The notes beneath the pieces are model-generated. The model saw only the letters and a list, made by a program, of their open reading frames with translations, had not been told where the DNA came from and did no database searches. Shown piece after piece: positions 44,886 through 53,906 of a DNA stretch of 64,000 nt. A program made the translations under genes and the position numbers. Position 1 is the stretch's first letter, and every line of letters starts with the position of its first letter. Origin of the DNA: Desulforhopalus sp. (lineage in GTDB: Bacteria > Desulfobacterota > Desulfobulbia > Desulfobulbales > Desulfocapsaceae); assembly GCA_030247675.1 (NCBI GenBank), contig JAOTRX010000002.1:620001-684000 (forward strand), given 5' to 3'.

Positions 44886-46127
44886 ATGCAAAAGAGGATG
44901 AGTTTCTTACCGTGGCTTTTCATGGCAATGGTAGCGTTTCTCGGCACGAATGCCGTTAATGCGGCGGAGACCGGCAGCGCAGCGCCATCTGCGGCACCGG
45001 AAGCGGTAGCCGCACCAACCATTGGCATTGACAAGACCGAGTTGAACAATGGCGGCGTCATCAAGGTCAGTGGCAAGGCACCGGCCGGAAAGCCGGTTTT
45101 TCTCGAGGTCTGGTCCGTAGACCATAAAGTGCGAGCTAGCCGTTTCGACAGTGAAGTAGACAAGGACAGCGGCAAAAGGCCGTATATCTTCTACATAACT
45201 AACGAGATGCCGTCCTACTACAAGACTTTTGTTCCCAAAGATCTTCAGCCGGTTATCGATGCAGCTAAAAAAGAAGGTAAGAAATGGAGTTATTCAGCCC
45301 TGCTTAAAAATCTTGGGGCGGATGTCGCCTATAATGTGCCGGCCAAGGCGAAAGCCGAACGCTATCAATCGACCCTCATGGCAAGTGTTATCGGCAGCCG
45401 GGGTGATTTGCTGGAGACGATGGATGAAAAGGAAGGCAAAAAACGGTCAATGCAGTTGGTCAAGGCCCGTTTCCAAAGCGTTGATAAGGTTGTCGCCGCG
45501 GCAGTCGATGTCAAACCCGACGGTTCCTACACCGCCGATATCAAAATCCGCGATGGCCTTGCCCCCGGGAAATACAATATTGTCGCAGTGGTAGATAAGA
45601 AGGCGAAAAGCGAACCGGCGACCTTTGAAAATAAAATTTCCTTCCCGACGATGTATCTTGAGAATGCCGGTACCAGCATGAATCTGTTTTACCCGTTTTT
45701 TCTCACTCTGGCTGTTGCCATCTTCGGCGTGCTCATGGGGGCTGGCGGCGGTTTCATTATGAATCCTCTGCTTCTCGCCCTCTTCCCAGCCCTGCCGCAC
45801 ACCATCGTTGCCGGTACGGTGACACCGACGGTGCTCTTTTCTCAGGGCAGCGGAATCTTCAACTACTCGAAGATTAATTTCATTAGTTGGAAACTAGGCT
45901 GCGGTATCGGCTGTTCGATGTTGTTGGGCGCTTTCATTGGTCCGAAGCTGACCGAGATGATTACCCTTGATCAGTTCAAGTTTGCCTTTGGCTGGATACT
46001 GATTGTTCTCGCCGCTCTTATGCTTTGGCAGACCATGCCGGCATATCTGGCGAAAAACAAAAAGGAACAAGCCATTCTCAAAGAGTTTAAGAAACGCGCA
46101 GAAGATGCCGCCAAAGGTAAAAAGTAA
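44886..46127 (+). CDS. TauE/SafE half-exporter with N-terminal periplasmic domain
   Basis: 413 residues. A signal or anchor (FLPWLFMAMVAFLGTNAVNA), a periplasmic region of ~220 residues with an IgG-like part (NNGGVIKVSGKAPAGKPVFL), then four helices starting near residue 255. These carry the first TauE repeat, FGVLMGAGGGFIMNPLLLAL and AGTVTPTVLFSQGSGIFNYS. The second TauE repeat is not here but in the next gene, 25 bp downstream. The family normally has both repeats in one chain of ~250-270 residues. Likely an anion (sulfite, sulfonate or similar) exporter subunit. AGGAG lies before the ATG. Confidence 0.8.
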   Translation: MQKRMSFLPWLFMAMVAFLGTNAVNAAETGSAAPSAAPEAVAAPTIGIDKTELNNGGVIKVSGKAPAGKPVFLEVWSVDHKVRASRFDSEVDKDSGKRPYIFYITNEMPSYYKTFVPKDLQPVIDAAKKEGKKWSYSALLKNLGADVAYNVPAKAKAERYQSTLMASVIGSRGDLLETMDEKEGKKRSMQLVKARFQSVDKVVAAAVDVKPDGSYTADIKIRDGLAPGKYNIVAVVDKKAKSEPATFENKISFPTMYLENAGTSMNLFYPFFLTLAVAIFGVLMGAGGGFIMNPLLLALFPALPHTIVAGTVTPTVLFSQGSGIFNYSKINFISWKLGCGIGCSMLLGAFIGPKLTEMITLDQFKFAFGWILIVLAALMLWQTMPAYLAKNKKEQAILKEFKKRAEDAAKGKK

Positions 46128-46152
46128 GGGATAATTCGAGGAGGAATCCGAT

Positions 46153-46542
46153 ATGAAAGTAGAATTCTGGGGTCAGGAATTTCAAGTAAATATGTTTGTC
46201 GGCTGTATCGGCGGTTTTATCATTGCTGTCATGTCTTCGATGTTTGGCTTTGGCGGCGGGCCGTTTATGGTGCCGCTTATGTCGGTGGCTTTGCGCCTGC
46301 CGATGTATTTGGTGGTTGGCAGTTCTCTGCTCGCCATCTTTTTCAGCACCACGGTCAGTACCATGCGCCATTATCAATTTGGCAACTTTGACCTGATTTT
46401 TTTCCTGGCGATGTTTCCCGCAGCCCTGCTTGGCGGCTACATCGCTCCGCAGATCGCCAAACGAGTCAGCCCGCTGGTGGTAAAGCGCGTTGCCTGCGTG
46501 GGCCTTGTTCTCTTGGCCCTCAATCTGTTGGGACTGTATTAA
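46153..46542 (+). CDS. TauE/SafE second half-exporter
   Basis: 129 residues with four helices. The second TauE motif is SSMFGFGGGPFMVPLMSVAL, then YLVVGSSLLAIFFSTTVSTM and FPAALLGGYIAPQIAKRVSP. It completes the transporter started by the gene upstream, and the two probably form a hetero-oligomer. The GAGGAG site lies just before the start. Because both halves have their own start, site and intact frame, this is a split and not a frameshift. Confidence 0.85.
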   Translation: MKVEFWGQEFQVNMFVGCIGGFIIAVMSSMFGFGGGPFMVPLMSVALRLPMYLVVGSSLLAIFFSTTVSTMRHYQFGNFDLIFFLAMFPAALLGGYIAPQIAKRVSPLVVKRVACVGLVLLALNLLGLY

Positions 46543-46562
46543 GGCTTTAAGTTTTTCTGTGA

Positions 46563-46607
46563 TATTCGGTGAGGATTGGCGTCTTGCGTCCACATCCTCA
46601 CCGAATA
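46563..46607 (+). terminator. Likely terminator after the split TauE pair
   Basis: TATTCGGTGAGGAT and ATCCTCACCGAATA, a perfect 14-bp stem with a 17-nt loop. Only a short T-rich tract follows. Confidence 0.6.
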
Positions 46608-46797
46608 CTGATGTTTTCTTTGTTGGACGTCAATTCGCTACCAGGCAGCAATTCTAATTGTCAATCAAGCGGTACCTCCAGCTGCTGCTCTGTGCGGCTC
46701 CTCTCCATACTGTTCTCTGTGCTGTTTCGTCACTACTCGCTTGCAGCTTCGTTCTCATCTTGATTTAGAAACGGGATAACCACGTCGCAGGGGCGGC

Positions 46798-47055
46798 TTA
46801 CTCCGCTGGTGGTTCTCCGCCCTGCGGGGGATCTGTGTCGTAGAGTTGCTTGGCGGCAAGAAGAAGTAAAGGGATGGCCAGGATAGGCGCAAAAAACGGC
46901 CCCGCATCAAGCAGTTGTTGTATAAATGGATTGGCCGAATGTATGGCCGGTGCCCCGTACTTCAGGCCACAATAGACACCTGCTGCCAGCAGGACGCTCA
47001 GCCACCAGGGCAGGCGCCGTGACCGTGCGCTGCCTCCACTTTGTTTATCTCTCAC
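46798..47055 (-). CDS. Small membrane protein, unknown
   Basis: 85 residues with two helices (LPWWLSVLLAAGVYCGLKYG and FFAPILAIPLLLLAAKQLY) and a proline-rich tail DPPQGGEPPAE. The GTG start at 47055 overlaps the stop of the HEAT gene (GTGA) and has GGAGG eight bases before it, so the two are coupled. No known family. Confidence 0.6.
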   Translation of the reverse strand: MRDKQSGGSARSRRLPWWLSVLLAAGVYCGLKYGAPAIHSANPFIQQLLDAGPFFAPILAIPLLLLAAKQLYDTDPPQGGEPPAE

Positions 47056-47456
47056 GGCTGTTCCTCCAGGACCAAGCACACCATCTCCCGCACCTGTGGG
47101 TCGGGGTCGTCGCGGTACCGACCGATCAGTTCCAATGCCGCCGCACCGCCTATTAGCCCAAGAAGAGAAATGGCCTCGCCGCGGAGCAGCGGCTCAGGGG
47201 CAAGGAGGAGTTCGGCAAGGGAAGGGATAGCAAGCGGCAGCATGTCGGGCTGGATTTGCTGCAGCTCCTCGAAAAGGACGGCCACACCGAGACGAACGCT
47301 GAACCGTTCGTCGCGGAGGATGTCCCCGATCCAGCTATAATATAGCGGTTCACGGCGGAACATGGCGACGATGTTTTCGACATGCCCCTGGTCTAAGAAG
47401 TCGGCGATAACCTTTTTAAAGTCTTCGTCGCTTACTGTGTAGGGAGTTTGTGTCAT
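47052..47456 (-). CDS. HEAT-repeat protein
   Basis: 134 residues of helical pairs. IQPDMLPLAIPSLAELLLAP, LRGEAISLLGLIGGAAALEL and IGRYRDDPDPQVREMVCLVL are HEAT/PBS-type units. Probable protein-binding scaffold. Followed by the small membrane protein it overlaps. Confidence 0.65.
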   Translation of the reverse strand: MTQTPYTVSDEDFKKVIADFLDQGHVENIVAMFRREPLYYSWIGDILRDERFSVRLGVAVLFEELQQIQPDMLPLAIPSLAELLLAPEPLLRGEAISLLGLIGGAAALELIGRYRDDPDPQVREMVCLVLEEQP

Positions 47457-47688
47457 AGTCTGGGCGAAGGGAGAATTTCCCCGGATTTGTTCAAGGGATT
47501 CGGTTGCTGGTAAAAAAATCCTCGTAGAAACATGCAAATAAATTTTCTCAGAGAACCAAAATTGACTACAATGGCCCTGCCAGGTTACAGTGATTCTCTT
47601 TGCGGCGAAAGGCAAGATAATTATGGCAGCCGGTTGGTCGACGGGTTTTCTCGGAATTGTAGCGACGGCAAAAAAAAGGAGGTTTGGT

Positions 47689-48249
47689 GTGGCAAGAGTG
47701 AAATGGTGGTGCCTTGCGGCGGTTTTACTCGTTCTTTCCGGGTGCGGGCAGGGGTCTCAGCTGGTGCGGATCAGCACTGACCCACCCGGCGGCACGGTGT
47801 TTTATAACGAAAAAGTTATGGGCGAGACACCACTTGATGTTGTCGTTGAACAGAAGAGCGGGGATTATAACTACTATTCTTTTCGGGTTGTGAAAGAGAA
47901 CTATAAGCCCGTGGAAAAGGTGTTCAAGGAACTGTTTTATTATCAGAAAATACGGGACATCATCCCGGACAAACTCCACTTCGTTCTTGAGGAGCGCAAG
48001 AGATTTCCAATTGCTATAAGCTCTGAGCCGAGTGGGGCTGCCATCAGCCTCAACGGTGAGATGCTTGGTAAAACGCCATTTACGACCATCGTAGAGGAGG
48101 CGGCCGGCAAGCCCCGGGTCTTTAATTTTGTTGCAGACATGCAAGGATATCGGCAGGAAATGATTGTTCTTCGAGAGTTCCTGCCTAAGGACGATGGTAA
48201 GGTATTTATCTTTCCGGACAATCTGCATTTTGATCTAAAAATTAAGTGA
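47689..48249 (+). CDS. Lipoprotein with two PEGA domains
   Basis: 186 residues. Lipobox LSGC (signal VKWWCLAAVLLVLSGC), then two PEGA-type units: VRISTDPPGGTVFYNEKVMG followed by ETPLDVVVE, and IAISSEPSGAAISLNGEMLG followed by KTPFTTIVE. PEGA domains occur in surface or periplasmic proteins and may bind cell wall or other proteins. GTG start with AGGAGG upstream. Confidence 0.8.
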   Translation: MARVKWWCLAAVLLVLSGCGQGSQLVRISTDPPGGTVFYNEKVMGETPLDVVVEQKSGDYNYYSFRVVKENYKPVEKVFKELFYYQKIRDIIPDKLHFVLEERKRFPIAISSEPSGAAISLNGEMLGKTPFTTIVEEAAGKPRVFNFVADMQGYRQEMIVLREFLPKDDGKVFIFPDNLHFDLKIK

Positions 48250-48565
48250 TACTTTAATTGATGACCAAGACCTTCGCCTCGATCGAAAGAAAAACCGTGC
48301 CCCAGGGTGAAAATCCGCAAAATGAGTTGCGTCTCCCGGATCAATCAGCTAGCATTCGTGTCGCTTGAGCAAAGGAGGATAGTCGGTGTCTGCTGGGACT
48401 GTATCCAATTTCAGTATACCGATTTTCCCTTCAGGAAATTGGCCAGAACACAGGGCCGTTGAGGATGCCATGGTTCATGGCGAGGGAGATGTCGATAAGA
48501 GTTTTCCACCGCTGCACGCATGGTTAACCGAACAAAAAGTTGTTACAACTCAGGAGGAGAAAAGC
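48250..48565. other. Leader region of the second liv operon
   Basis: About 315 bp with no gene seen. It carries the promoter of the second liv operon, not resolved by eye. Confidence 0.4.
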
Positions 48566-49762
48566 ATGTCGAAACGAAGAAATACGGTATTATCTCTGAT
48601 GGTGGCCGCGGGGATGACCCTGGCCTTATGCGGACCTGCGGGCGCGGCTGACAAGATTGTCAAGATCGCCACCCAGTCACCATTGTCCGGAGACCAGTCA
48701 CTCATCGGCGTGGACATCAGGCGCGGTGCTGAACTGGCCCTGGAGCAATTGAGTGGTCCTTTGACCGCTCTTGGTTTTAAGGTTTCCTTGGCTCCTTTTG
48801 ATGATCAGGCAAATCCCGATAACGGTGTTGCCAACGCCAAGCAGATCGTTTCCGATCCGGCAATTCTTGCCGTCGTCGGCCATTACAACTCCGGCGTCCA
48901 GATCCCCTCTTCCGAGGTATATCATACCGCAGGTCTTGCCAACGTTTCTCCTGCCAACACCAATCCGAAGGTAACCACCCGTGGCTACCTGGAAGTAAAC
49001 CGCATCGTTGGACGTGACGACGTCCAGGGCGTAGTCGGTGCCGATTTCGCTACCTCCAAGGGCGTAAAGACTGCCTTCGTTGTTCATGACAAGACCGCTT
49101 ATGGCCAAGGTATCGCTGAATTCTTCAAGAAAAGAGCTGAAGAGACCAAGATCAAGGTCCTCGGTTTTGAAGGCACTGAAGAAAAAGCCAACTACGACGC
49201 ACTCCTCACCCCGATCATCGCCGGTAATCCCGATCTCGTTTACTTCGGCGGAATGGCCCCCCAGGCTGCCCTTCTTTTCAAACAGGCCCGGCAAAAAGGC
49301 TATGAAGGCATTTTCATGAGCGATGACGGCTTCGCCTCTGCAGATGCCGCCAAGATTGGCGAGAAGAATCTGATCACCGGTGGTGGCACCTTCTACTCCG
49401 ACGTATCCGGTCCGGCTTCCGCTTACCCCGGAACCGCCAAGTTTATAAGTGATTTTACCGCCAAATATAAGGCCGCTCCTCAGCCTTTTGCCGCTCAGGG
49501 CTATGACTCCATGGCCATCTCTTTGAAGGCCATCGAGAATGCCGCAGTTGCCAATAAAAACGAGGTTCCGACCCGCGAGGCCGTTGCCAAGGCAATTCGT
49601 GCTCTGAAGGATTTCAAAGGAATCACCGGCACCTATACCTTTAATGGTATCGGCGATCCGGAAGTCGCCCGTTATTTCATCCTCCAGGTGAAATCGGCTG
49701 ATCCTGCCCAGTGGAACACCAACGCAATAGTTCAGACCCTTGATATTGCGCCTCCCAAATAA
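48566..49762 (+). CDS. Branched-chain amino-acid type ABC binding protein (second system)
   Basis: 398 residues. Signal peptide (VLSLMVAAGMTLALCGPAGA), then a type I binding fold: IATQSPLSGDQSLIGVDIRR, ILAVVGHYNSGVQIPSSEVY, NRIVGRDDVQGVVGADFA, VVHDKTAYGQGIAEFFKKRA and GGMAPQAALLFKQARQKGYE. Closer to E. coli LivJ/K in the second half than the first-operon protein. AGGAGGAG precedes the ATG. Confidence 0.9.
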   Translation: MSKRRNTVLSLMVAAGMTLALCGPAGAADKIVKIATQSPLSGDQSLIGVDIRRGAELALEQLSGPLTALGFKVSLAPFDDQANPDNGVANAKQIVSDPAILAVVGHYNSGVQIPSSEVYHTAGLANVSPANTNPKVTTRGYLEVNRIVGRDDVQGVVGADFATSKGVKTAFVVHDKTAYGQGIAEFFKKRAEETKIKVLGFEGTEEKANYDALLTPIIAGNPDLVYFGGMAPQAALLFKQARQKGYEGIFMSDDGFASADAAKIGEKNLITGGGTFYSDVSGPASAYPGTAKFISDFTAKYKAAPQPFAAQGYDSMAISLKAIENAAVANKNEVPTREAVAKAIRALKDFKGITGTYTFNGIGDPEVARYFILQVKSADPAQWNTNAIVQTLDIAPPK

Positions 49763-49781
49763 GGCTTCCTAGGTTTTTGTC

Positions 49782-49814
49782 CCGGCCCTTTGCTGTTTAA
49801 AGGGCCGGTTCTTT
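49782..49814 (+). terminator. Attenuator between binding-protein and permease genes
   Basis: CCGGCCCTTT pairs with AAAGGGCCGG around a 7-nt loop, followed by TTCTTT. The same position in the operon as the hairpin at 32843. Confidence 0.75.
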
Positions 49815-49834
49815 ATCAACTCTGGGGAGTGATT

Positions 49835-51010
49835 ATGAAACGATTCCTGAGACAAATAAATGTATATGAATTAATACGGCCAATTGGCCAGTTGCTGGCA
49901 TTTTCCGTCGGCAGCGCTGCAGTTATGTCCACAATTGTTGTGGCACTCGCCCTGGTCCTCGACCGGACCGCCGTCGGCGCCCATCTGATGGACAAGCTGA
50001 ACGTGACCGTGTTCACCTACACCCTCATCAATCTTCCCCAGGTGGTAATCGACGGGTTGACTATCGGTTTTGTCTACGCCGCCATTGCTCTCGGCTATAC
50101 CATGGTGTACGGGGTTCTGCAGTTTATCAACTTCGCCCACAGTGAAATTTTTGCGGTCGGCGCCTTTATCGGAGTGGAGTTTCTCATCTTCCTGCAGTCG
50201 GCCGGGGCCTTGACCGGGGCCTCACTGTTTATGGCCTACGCCTATCTGATTTTGGCAATTATTCTGGGAATGCTCGCCGCCGGCGGCCTGGCGGTGGCTG
50301 TTGAACGTATAGCCTATCGCCCACTGCGTGGGGCATCCAGGCTTGTTCCCCTGATCTCGGCGATCGGCGTCTCCTTTTTGCTGCAGGATGTCATTCGCCT
50401 GGTAGAGGGCTTGACCTCCGGCCAGTTCAACCGGATCATGCCGACCTTCGGCAACTTCGATGAAAGGATAATCTTCGGCAAAATGGTCCTGGGCGCCTCG
50501 AAGCTTACCCTGGGGATCTCCATCAAATCGATTATCGTCATTGTTGCCGCGGTCCTTATGCTCGTCGGCCTGAATTACCTGGTCAATGCCACGCGGGTCG
50601 GCAAGGCCATTCGCGCTGTCGCCCAGGATATGTCAACCGCCAGCCTCATGGGGATCCATGTCAACCGGATCATCTCTTTGACCTTTCTTGTCGGTGGGCT
50701 TCTAGGCGGCGCGGCCGGTGTGCTGTACGCCCTGAAATTCACCAGGATTGATCCCTTTATCGGCTTCTTCCCCGGATTGAAGGCCTTTACCGCTGCCGTT
50801 CTCGGTGGTATCGGCAATATGACCGGCGCGCTCCTCGGGGGCATTATCCTCGGCATGCTGGAGACCTTTGCCGGTTCCTACATGGGGATATTCACCATGG
50901 GGGCGGCGGGCTCTGAATACAAAGATATCTTTGCCTTCAGTATCCTCATCCTTGTCCTGATCTTTAGGCCGCAAGGCCTGATGGGGCAAAATGTCGGCCA
51001 GAAAGCATAG
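49835..51010 (+). CDS. livH: Branched-chain amino-acid ABC permease LivH (second system)
   Basis: 391 residues, about 90 longer than usual LivH. An N-terminal extension has its own helix (FSVGSAAVMSTIVVALALVL) before the conserved start IDGLTIGFVYAAIALGYTMV and VLQFINFAHSEIFAVGAFIG. Coupling loop IRAVAQDMSTASLMGIHVNR. FPGLKAFTAAVLGGIGNMTG and FRPQGLMGQ follow. GGGGAG precedes the ATG. Confidence 0.9.
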   Translation: MKRFLRQINVYELIRPIGQLLAFSVGSAAVMSTIVVALALVLDRTAVGAHLMDKLNVTVFTYTLINLPQVVIDGLTIGFVYAAIALGYTMVYGVLQFINFAHSEIFAVGAFIGVEFLIFLQSAGALTGASLFMAYAYLILAIILGMLAAGGLAVAVERIAYRPLRGASRLVPLISAIGVSFLLQDVIRLVEGLTSGQFNRIMPTFGNFDERIIFGKMVLGASKLTLGISIKSIIVIVAAVLMLVGLNYLVNATRVGKAIRAVAQDMSTASLMGIHVNRIISLTFLVGGLLGGAAGVLYALKFTRIDPFIGFFPGLKAFTAAVLGGIGNMTGALLGGIILGMLETFAGSYMGIFTMGAAGSEYKDIFAFSILILVLIFRPQGLMGQNVGQKA

Positions 51011-51019
51011 GAGATTCGC

Positions 51020-52360
51020 ATGGTTTCGTCGTATTTCAAGGCAGTGTTCGATAAAATAAACCAGGGGCCTTTGGCATACCTCCTTATTCTCGCCCATGTT
51101 GGTACCGGGACCTTCCTGGTCTATACCCAGCAGCGATCGAATCTGGCCTTCCTGGTGCTTCTCACCTCGTTTTTGTCGTTGTATTTTCTCAAGGCTGACG
51201 GTCGTTTCAAGATATTTGTCGGGGCGGTCCTGGCCCTTGGCATCATTCCAGTGGTCGGTGTCAGGAATATCTTTTATCTTGAGGTCATCTTTCAGATCAG
51301 CGTCTTTGCGGCACTCGCCCTTGGGCTGAATATCGTTGTCGGCTTTGCCGGCCTGCTCGATCTCGGCTATGTCGCCTTTTACGCGGTCGGCGCCTATCTG
51401 TGGGCCTTTTTTGGTTCGCAGCAATTTTACGTGTTGCATTACGCCCCCGGCACCCAGCCGTCCGACCTGCCCTTTCTCCTGCCCGGTGACGCCTTCTATA
51501 TGTTTCTGCTGGTCGGCATCATCATCGCCGCCCTTACCGGTATCCTCCTCGGTCTCCCGGTTTTACGGCTGCGCGGCGATTACCTGGCCATCGTCACCCT
51601 TGGTTTCGGTGAGGTTATCCGGGTTCTTGCCAATAACCTTGACAAGCCCCTCAACTTCACCAATGGCCCGCAGGGCATTACCCCGATCCAGCGTCCAACC
51701 ATGCCGGACTTCGCGGTCGACTGGTTCAACACCCTTTTCGGTCCACTGGTCGGGCATCCGGTGACGCCTGCCAATCTGTATAATCTGATGTTTTACATCT
51801 TCGCCCTGATAGTGATTCTTGTCATCGTCACAGTTACCAGGCGGCTTGACGATTCAAAGCTCGGCAGGGCCTGGACGGCGGTACGTGAGGATGAAACCGC
51901 CGCCATCGCCCAGGGCATTCCCCTGGTGCGGATGAAACTGACCGCCTTTGCCGTCGGCGCCTCCTTTGCCGGGGTCATGGGCGTGCTGCTCGCCGCCAGC
52001 CGGACCTTCATCAGCCCGGAATCGTTCTCGTTCATGCAGTCGATCGGGGTGCTGTCGATGGTTATTCTCGGCGGTTCCGGCAGTATCCCCGGGGTCATCC
52101 TCGGGGCGGCAACGGTGACCATCCTCAACCTCCAGGTACTCCAGGGCTTCTCCCTGTATCTCAACGACCTCCGGCAGAGCAATGCGGTCATTCCCATTAT
52201 TAATTTTGCCTGGAAGGATCTGTCGACCCAGCTTGATCCGGCAAAATATCAGAAACTGCTCTTTGGTCTCATTCTCATTTTGATGATGATCTTCAGGCCT
52301 GCCGGTTTGATTCCCGCCAAACGACGCAAACGACAAGTGACCCTGGACGAGACCAAATAG
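51020..52360 (+). CDS. livM: Branched-chain amino-acid ABC permease LivM (second system)
   Basis: 446 residues. LGLNIVVGFAGLLDLGYVAF, LRGDYLAIVTLGFGEVIRVL, coupling loop GRAWTAVREDETAAIAQGIP and FRPAGLIPAKRRK at the end. The N-terminus has three extra helices. Nine bp after livH. Confidence 0.9.
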   Translation: MVSSYFKAVFDKINQGPLAYLLILAHVGTGTFLVYTQQRSNLAFLVLLTSFLSLYFLKADGRFKIFVGAVLALGIIPVVGVRNIFYLEVIFQISVFAALALGLNIVVGFAGLLDLGYVAFYAVGAYLWAFFGSQQFYVLHYAPGTQPSDLPFLLPGDAFYMFLLVGIIIAALTGILLGLPVLRLRGDYLAIVTLGFGEVIRVLANNLDKPLNFTNGPQGITPIQRPTMPDFAVDWFNTLFGPLVGHPVTPANLYNLMFYIFALIVILVIVTVTRRLDDSKLGRAWTAVREDETAAIAQGIPLVRMKLTAFAVGASFAGVMGVLLAASRTFISPESFSFMQSIGVLSMVILGGSGSIPGVILGAATVTILNLQVLQGFSLYLNDLRQSNAVIPIINFAWKDLSTQLDPAKYQKLLFGLILILMMIFRPAGLIPAKRRKRQVTLDETK

Positions 52361-52376
52361 GGGGAGAACAGCAATC

Positions 52377-53171
52377 ATGGCATTACTGGAAATCACAAAT
52401 ATTACCAAAACCTTTGGTGGATTAAAGGCGATCAGTGAGGTCACCTTTTCCCTCGAAAAAGGTCGGATAGTATCGATCATTGGCCCGAACGGCGCCGGCA
52501 AGACCACCTTTTTCAATACCCTCACCGGGATATACAAGCCGGATGGCGGATCGATAACCTTTAACGGCAAATCGCTGGTCGGACTACGGCCGGACCAGAT
52601 AGCCGCCCGGGGAATTGCCCGGACCTTTCAGAACATCCGCCTGTTTCCGGACATGACCGTTATCGAGAATATCATGGTCGGGATGCACATTCATTTCAAA
52701 CAATCGGCCATCGCGACGCTGTTCAGGCTACCGGCCTTTACCAAGGAAGAAGAGGAGGCGGAGCGCGAGGCCTTGCGGTTGATGCAGTATGTCGGCCTGT
52801 ACGGCGTCGAGAACGAACTGGCAAAGAACCTTCCCTACGGTGCCCAGCGCCGGCTGGAAATCGCCCGGGCCCTCGCCGCCGAACCACAACTATTGCTCCT
52901 TGACGAACCGGCCGCCGGCATGAACCCGCAGGAAACCGAGGACATCGTCCAGCTGTTCCGCGATATCCGAGACAAAAAGGGCATTACCATCCTCCTCATC
53001 GAGCACGATATGCGAGTGGTAATGAATATATCCGAGGACATCTGCGTCATGGATTACGGTGTGAAAATCGCCCAGGGCACGCCCACGGAGATACGCAACA
53101 ATACCCGGGTGATCGAGGCCTACCTTGGTCGCGGCGCCGTTGCCGGACAGCATGAGGAGAAGATGCAATGA
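52377..53171 (+). CDS. livG: Branched-chain amino-acid ABC ATPase LivG (second system)
   Basis: 264 residues. Walker A GPNGAGKTTFFN, GIARTFQNIRLFPDMTV, signature LPYGAQRRLEIARALA, Walker B LLLLDEPAAGMNP. Its stop overlaps the livF ATG (ATGA). Confidence 0.93.
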   Translation: MALLEITNITKTFGGLKAISEVTFSLEKGRIVSIIGPNGAGKTTFFNTLTGIYKPDGGSITFNGKSLVGLRPDQIAARGIARTFQNIRLFPDMTVIENIMVGMHIHFKQSAIATLFRLPAFTKEEEEAEREALRLMQYVGLYGVENELAKNLPYGAQRRLEIARALAAEPQLLLLDEPAAGMNPQETEDIVQLFRDIRDKKGITILLIEHDMRVVMNISEDICVMDYGVKIAQGTPTEIRNNTRVIEAYLGRGAVAGQHEEKMQ

Positions 53172-53881
53172 GTCTCTTGGAGATTGAGAATATTCATAGC
53201 TATTACGGGCATATCCATGCAATTAAAGGGGTGTCCGTGAAGGTCAATCAAGGGGAGATTGTCACCCTGATCGGCTCCAATGGGGCAGGGAAGAGCACAA
53301 CGCTGCGGACAATCTCGGGGATGATGCATCCGAAAAATGGCCGGATCCTCTTTGACGGCAAGGATATCTCGAAGATGGAACCGCACGAGATTGTCCAGGA
53401 GGGCATGGTCCATGTCCCGGAAGGACGGGGCATCTTCCCGACACTGACGGTCAAGGAAAATCTGGAGATGGGAGCCTTCACGGTCAAGGACTCACGGCTC
53501 GTCGAAGAGCGGATGGACAATGGCTTTGCTCTCTTCCCCCGCCTCAAGGAACGCATTGATCAGTTCGGCGGAACCCTGTCCGGCGGCGAGCAGCAGATGC
53601 TGGCCATCGCCCGCGGCCTGATGCTCAGCCCGCGCCTTCTCATGCTTGACGAACCGTCGATGGGCCTTGCGCCGATCCTCGTTGAGCTGATTTTCGATAT
53701 CATCAAAAAACTCAATGACCAGGGTACCACCATTCTCCTGGTCGAACAGAACGCCCTGATGGCCCTGTCCATCGCCCATCGCGGTTACGTCCTGCAGACC
53801 GGCGAAATTACTGTTACCGATTCGGCCGAGAATCTCCGCAATAATAAGGCGGTGCAGAAGGCTTACCTGGGCATGTCCTGA
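53168..53881 (+). CDS. livF: Branched-chain amino-acid ABC ATPase LivF (second system)
   Basis: 237 residues. Walker A GSNGAGKSTTL, VHVPEGRGIFPTLTVKENLE, signature TLSGGEQQMLAIARGL, Walker B LMLDEPSMGLAP. Last gene of the plus-strand operon. It converges with the HD-GYP gene 25 bp away. Confidence 0.93.
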   Translation: MSLLEIENIHSYYGHIHAIKGVSVKVNQGEIVTLIGSNGAGKSTTLRTISGMMHPKNGRILFDGKDISKMEPHEIVQEGMVHVPEGRGIFPTLTVKENLEMGAFTVKDSRLVEERMDNGFALFPRLKERIDQFGGTLSGGEQQMLAIARGLMLSPRLLMLDEPSMGLAPILVELIFDIIKKLNDQGTTILLVEQNALMALSIAHRGYVLQTGEITVTDSAENLRNNKAVQKAYLGMS

Positions 53882-53906
53882 GACTGCCGCAGCCCCAGGG
53901 GGGGCC

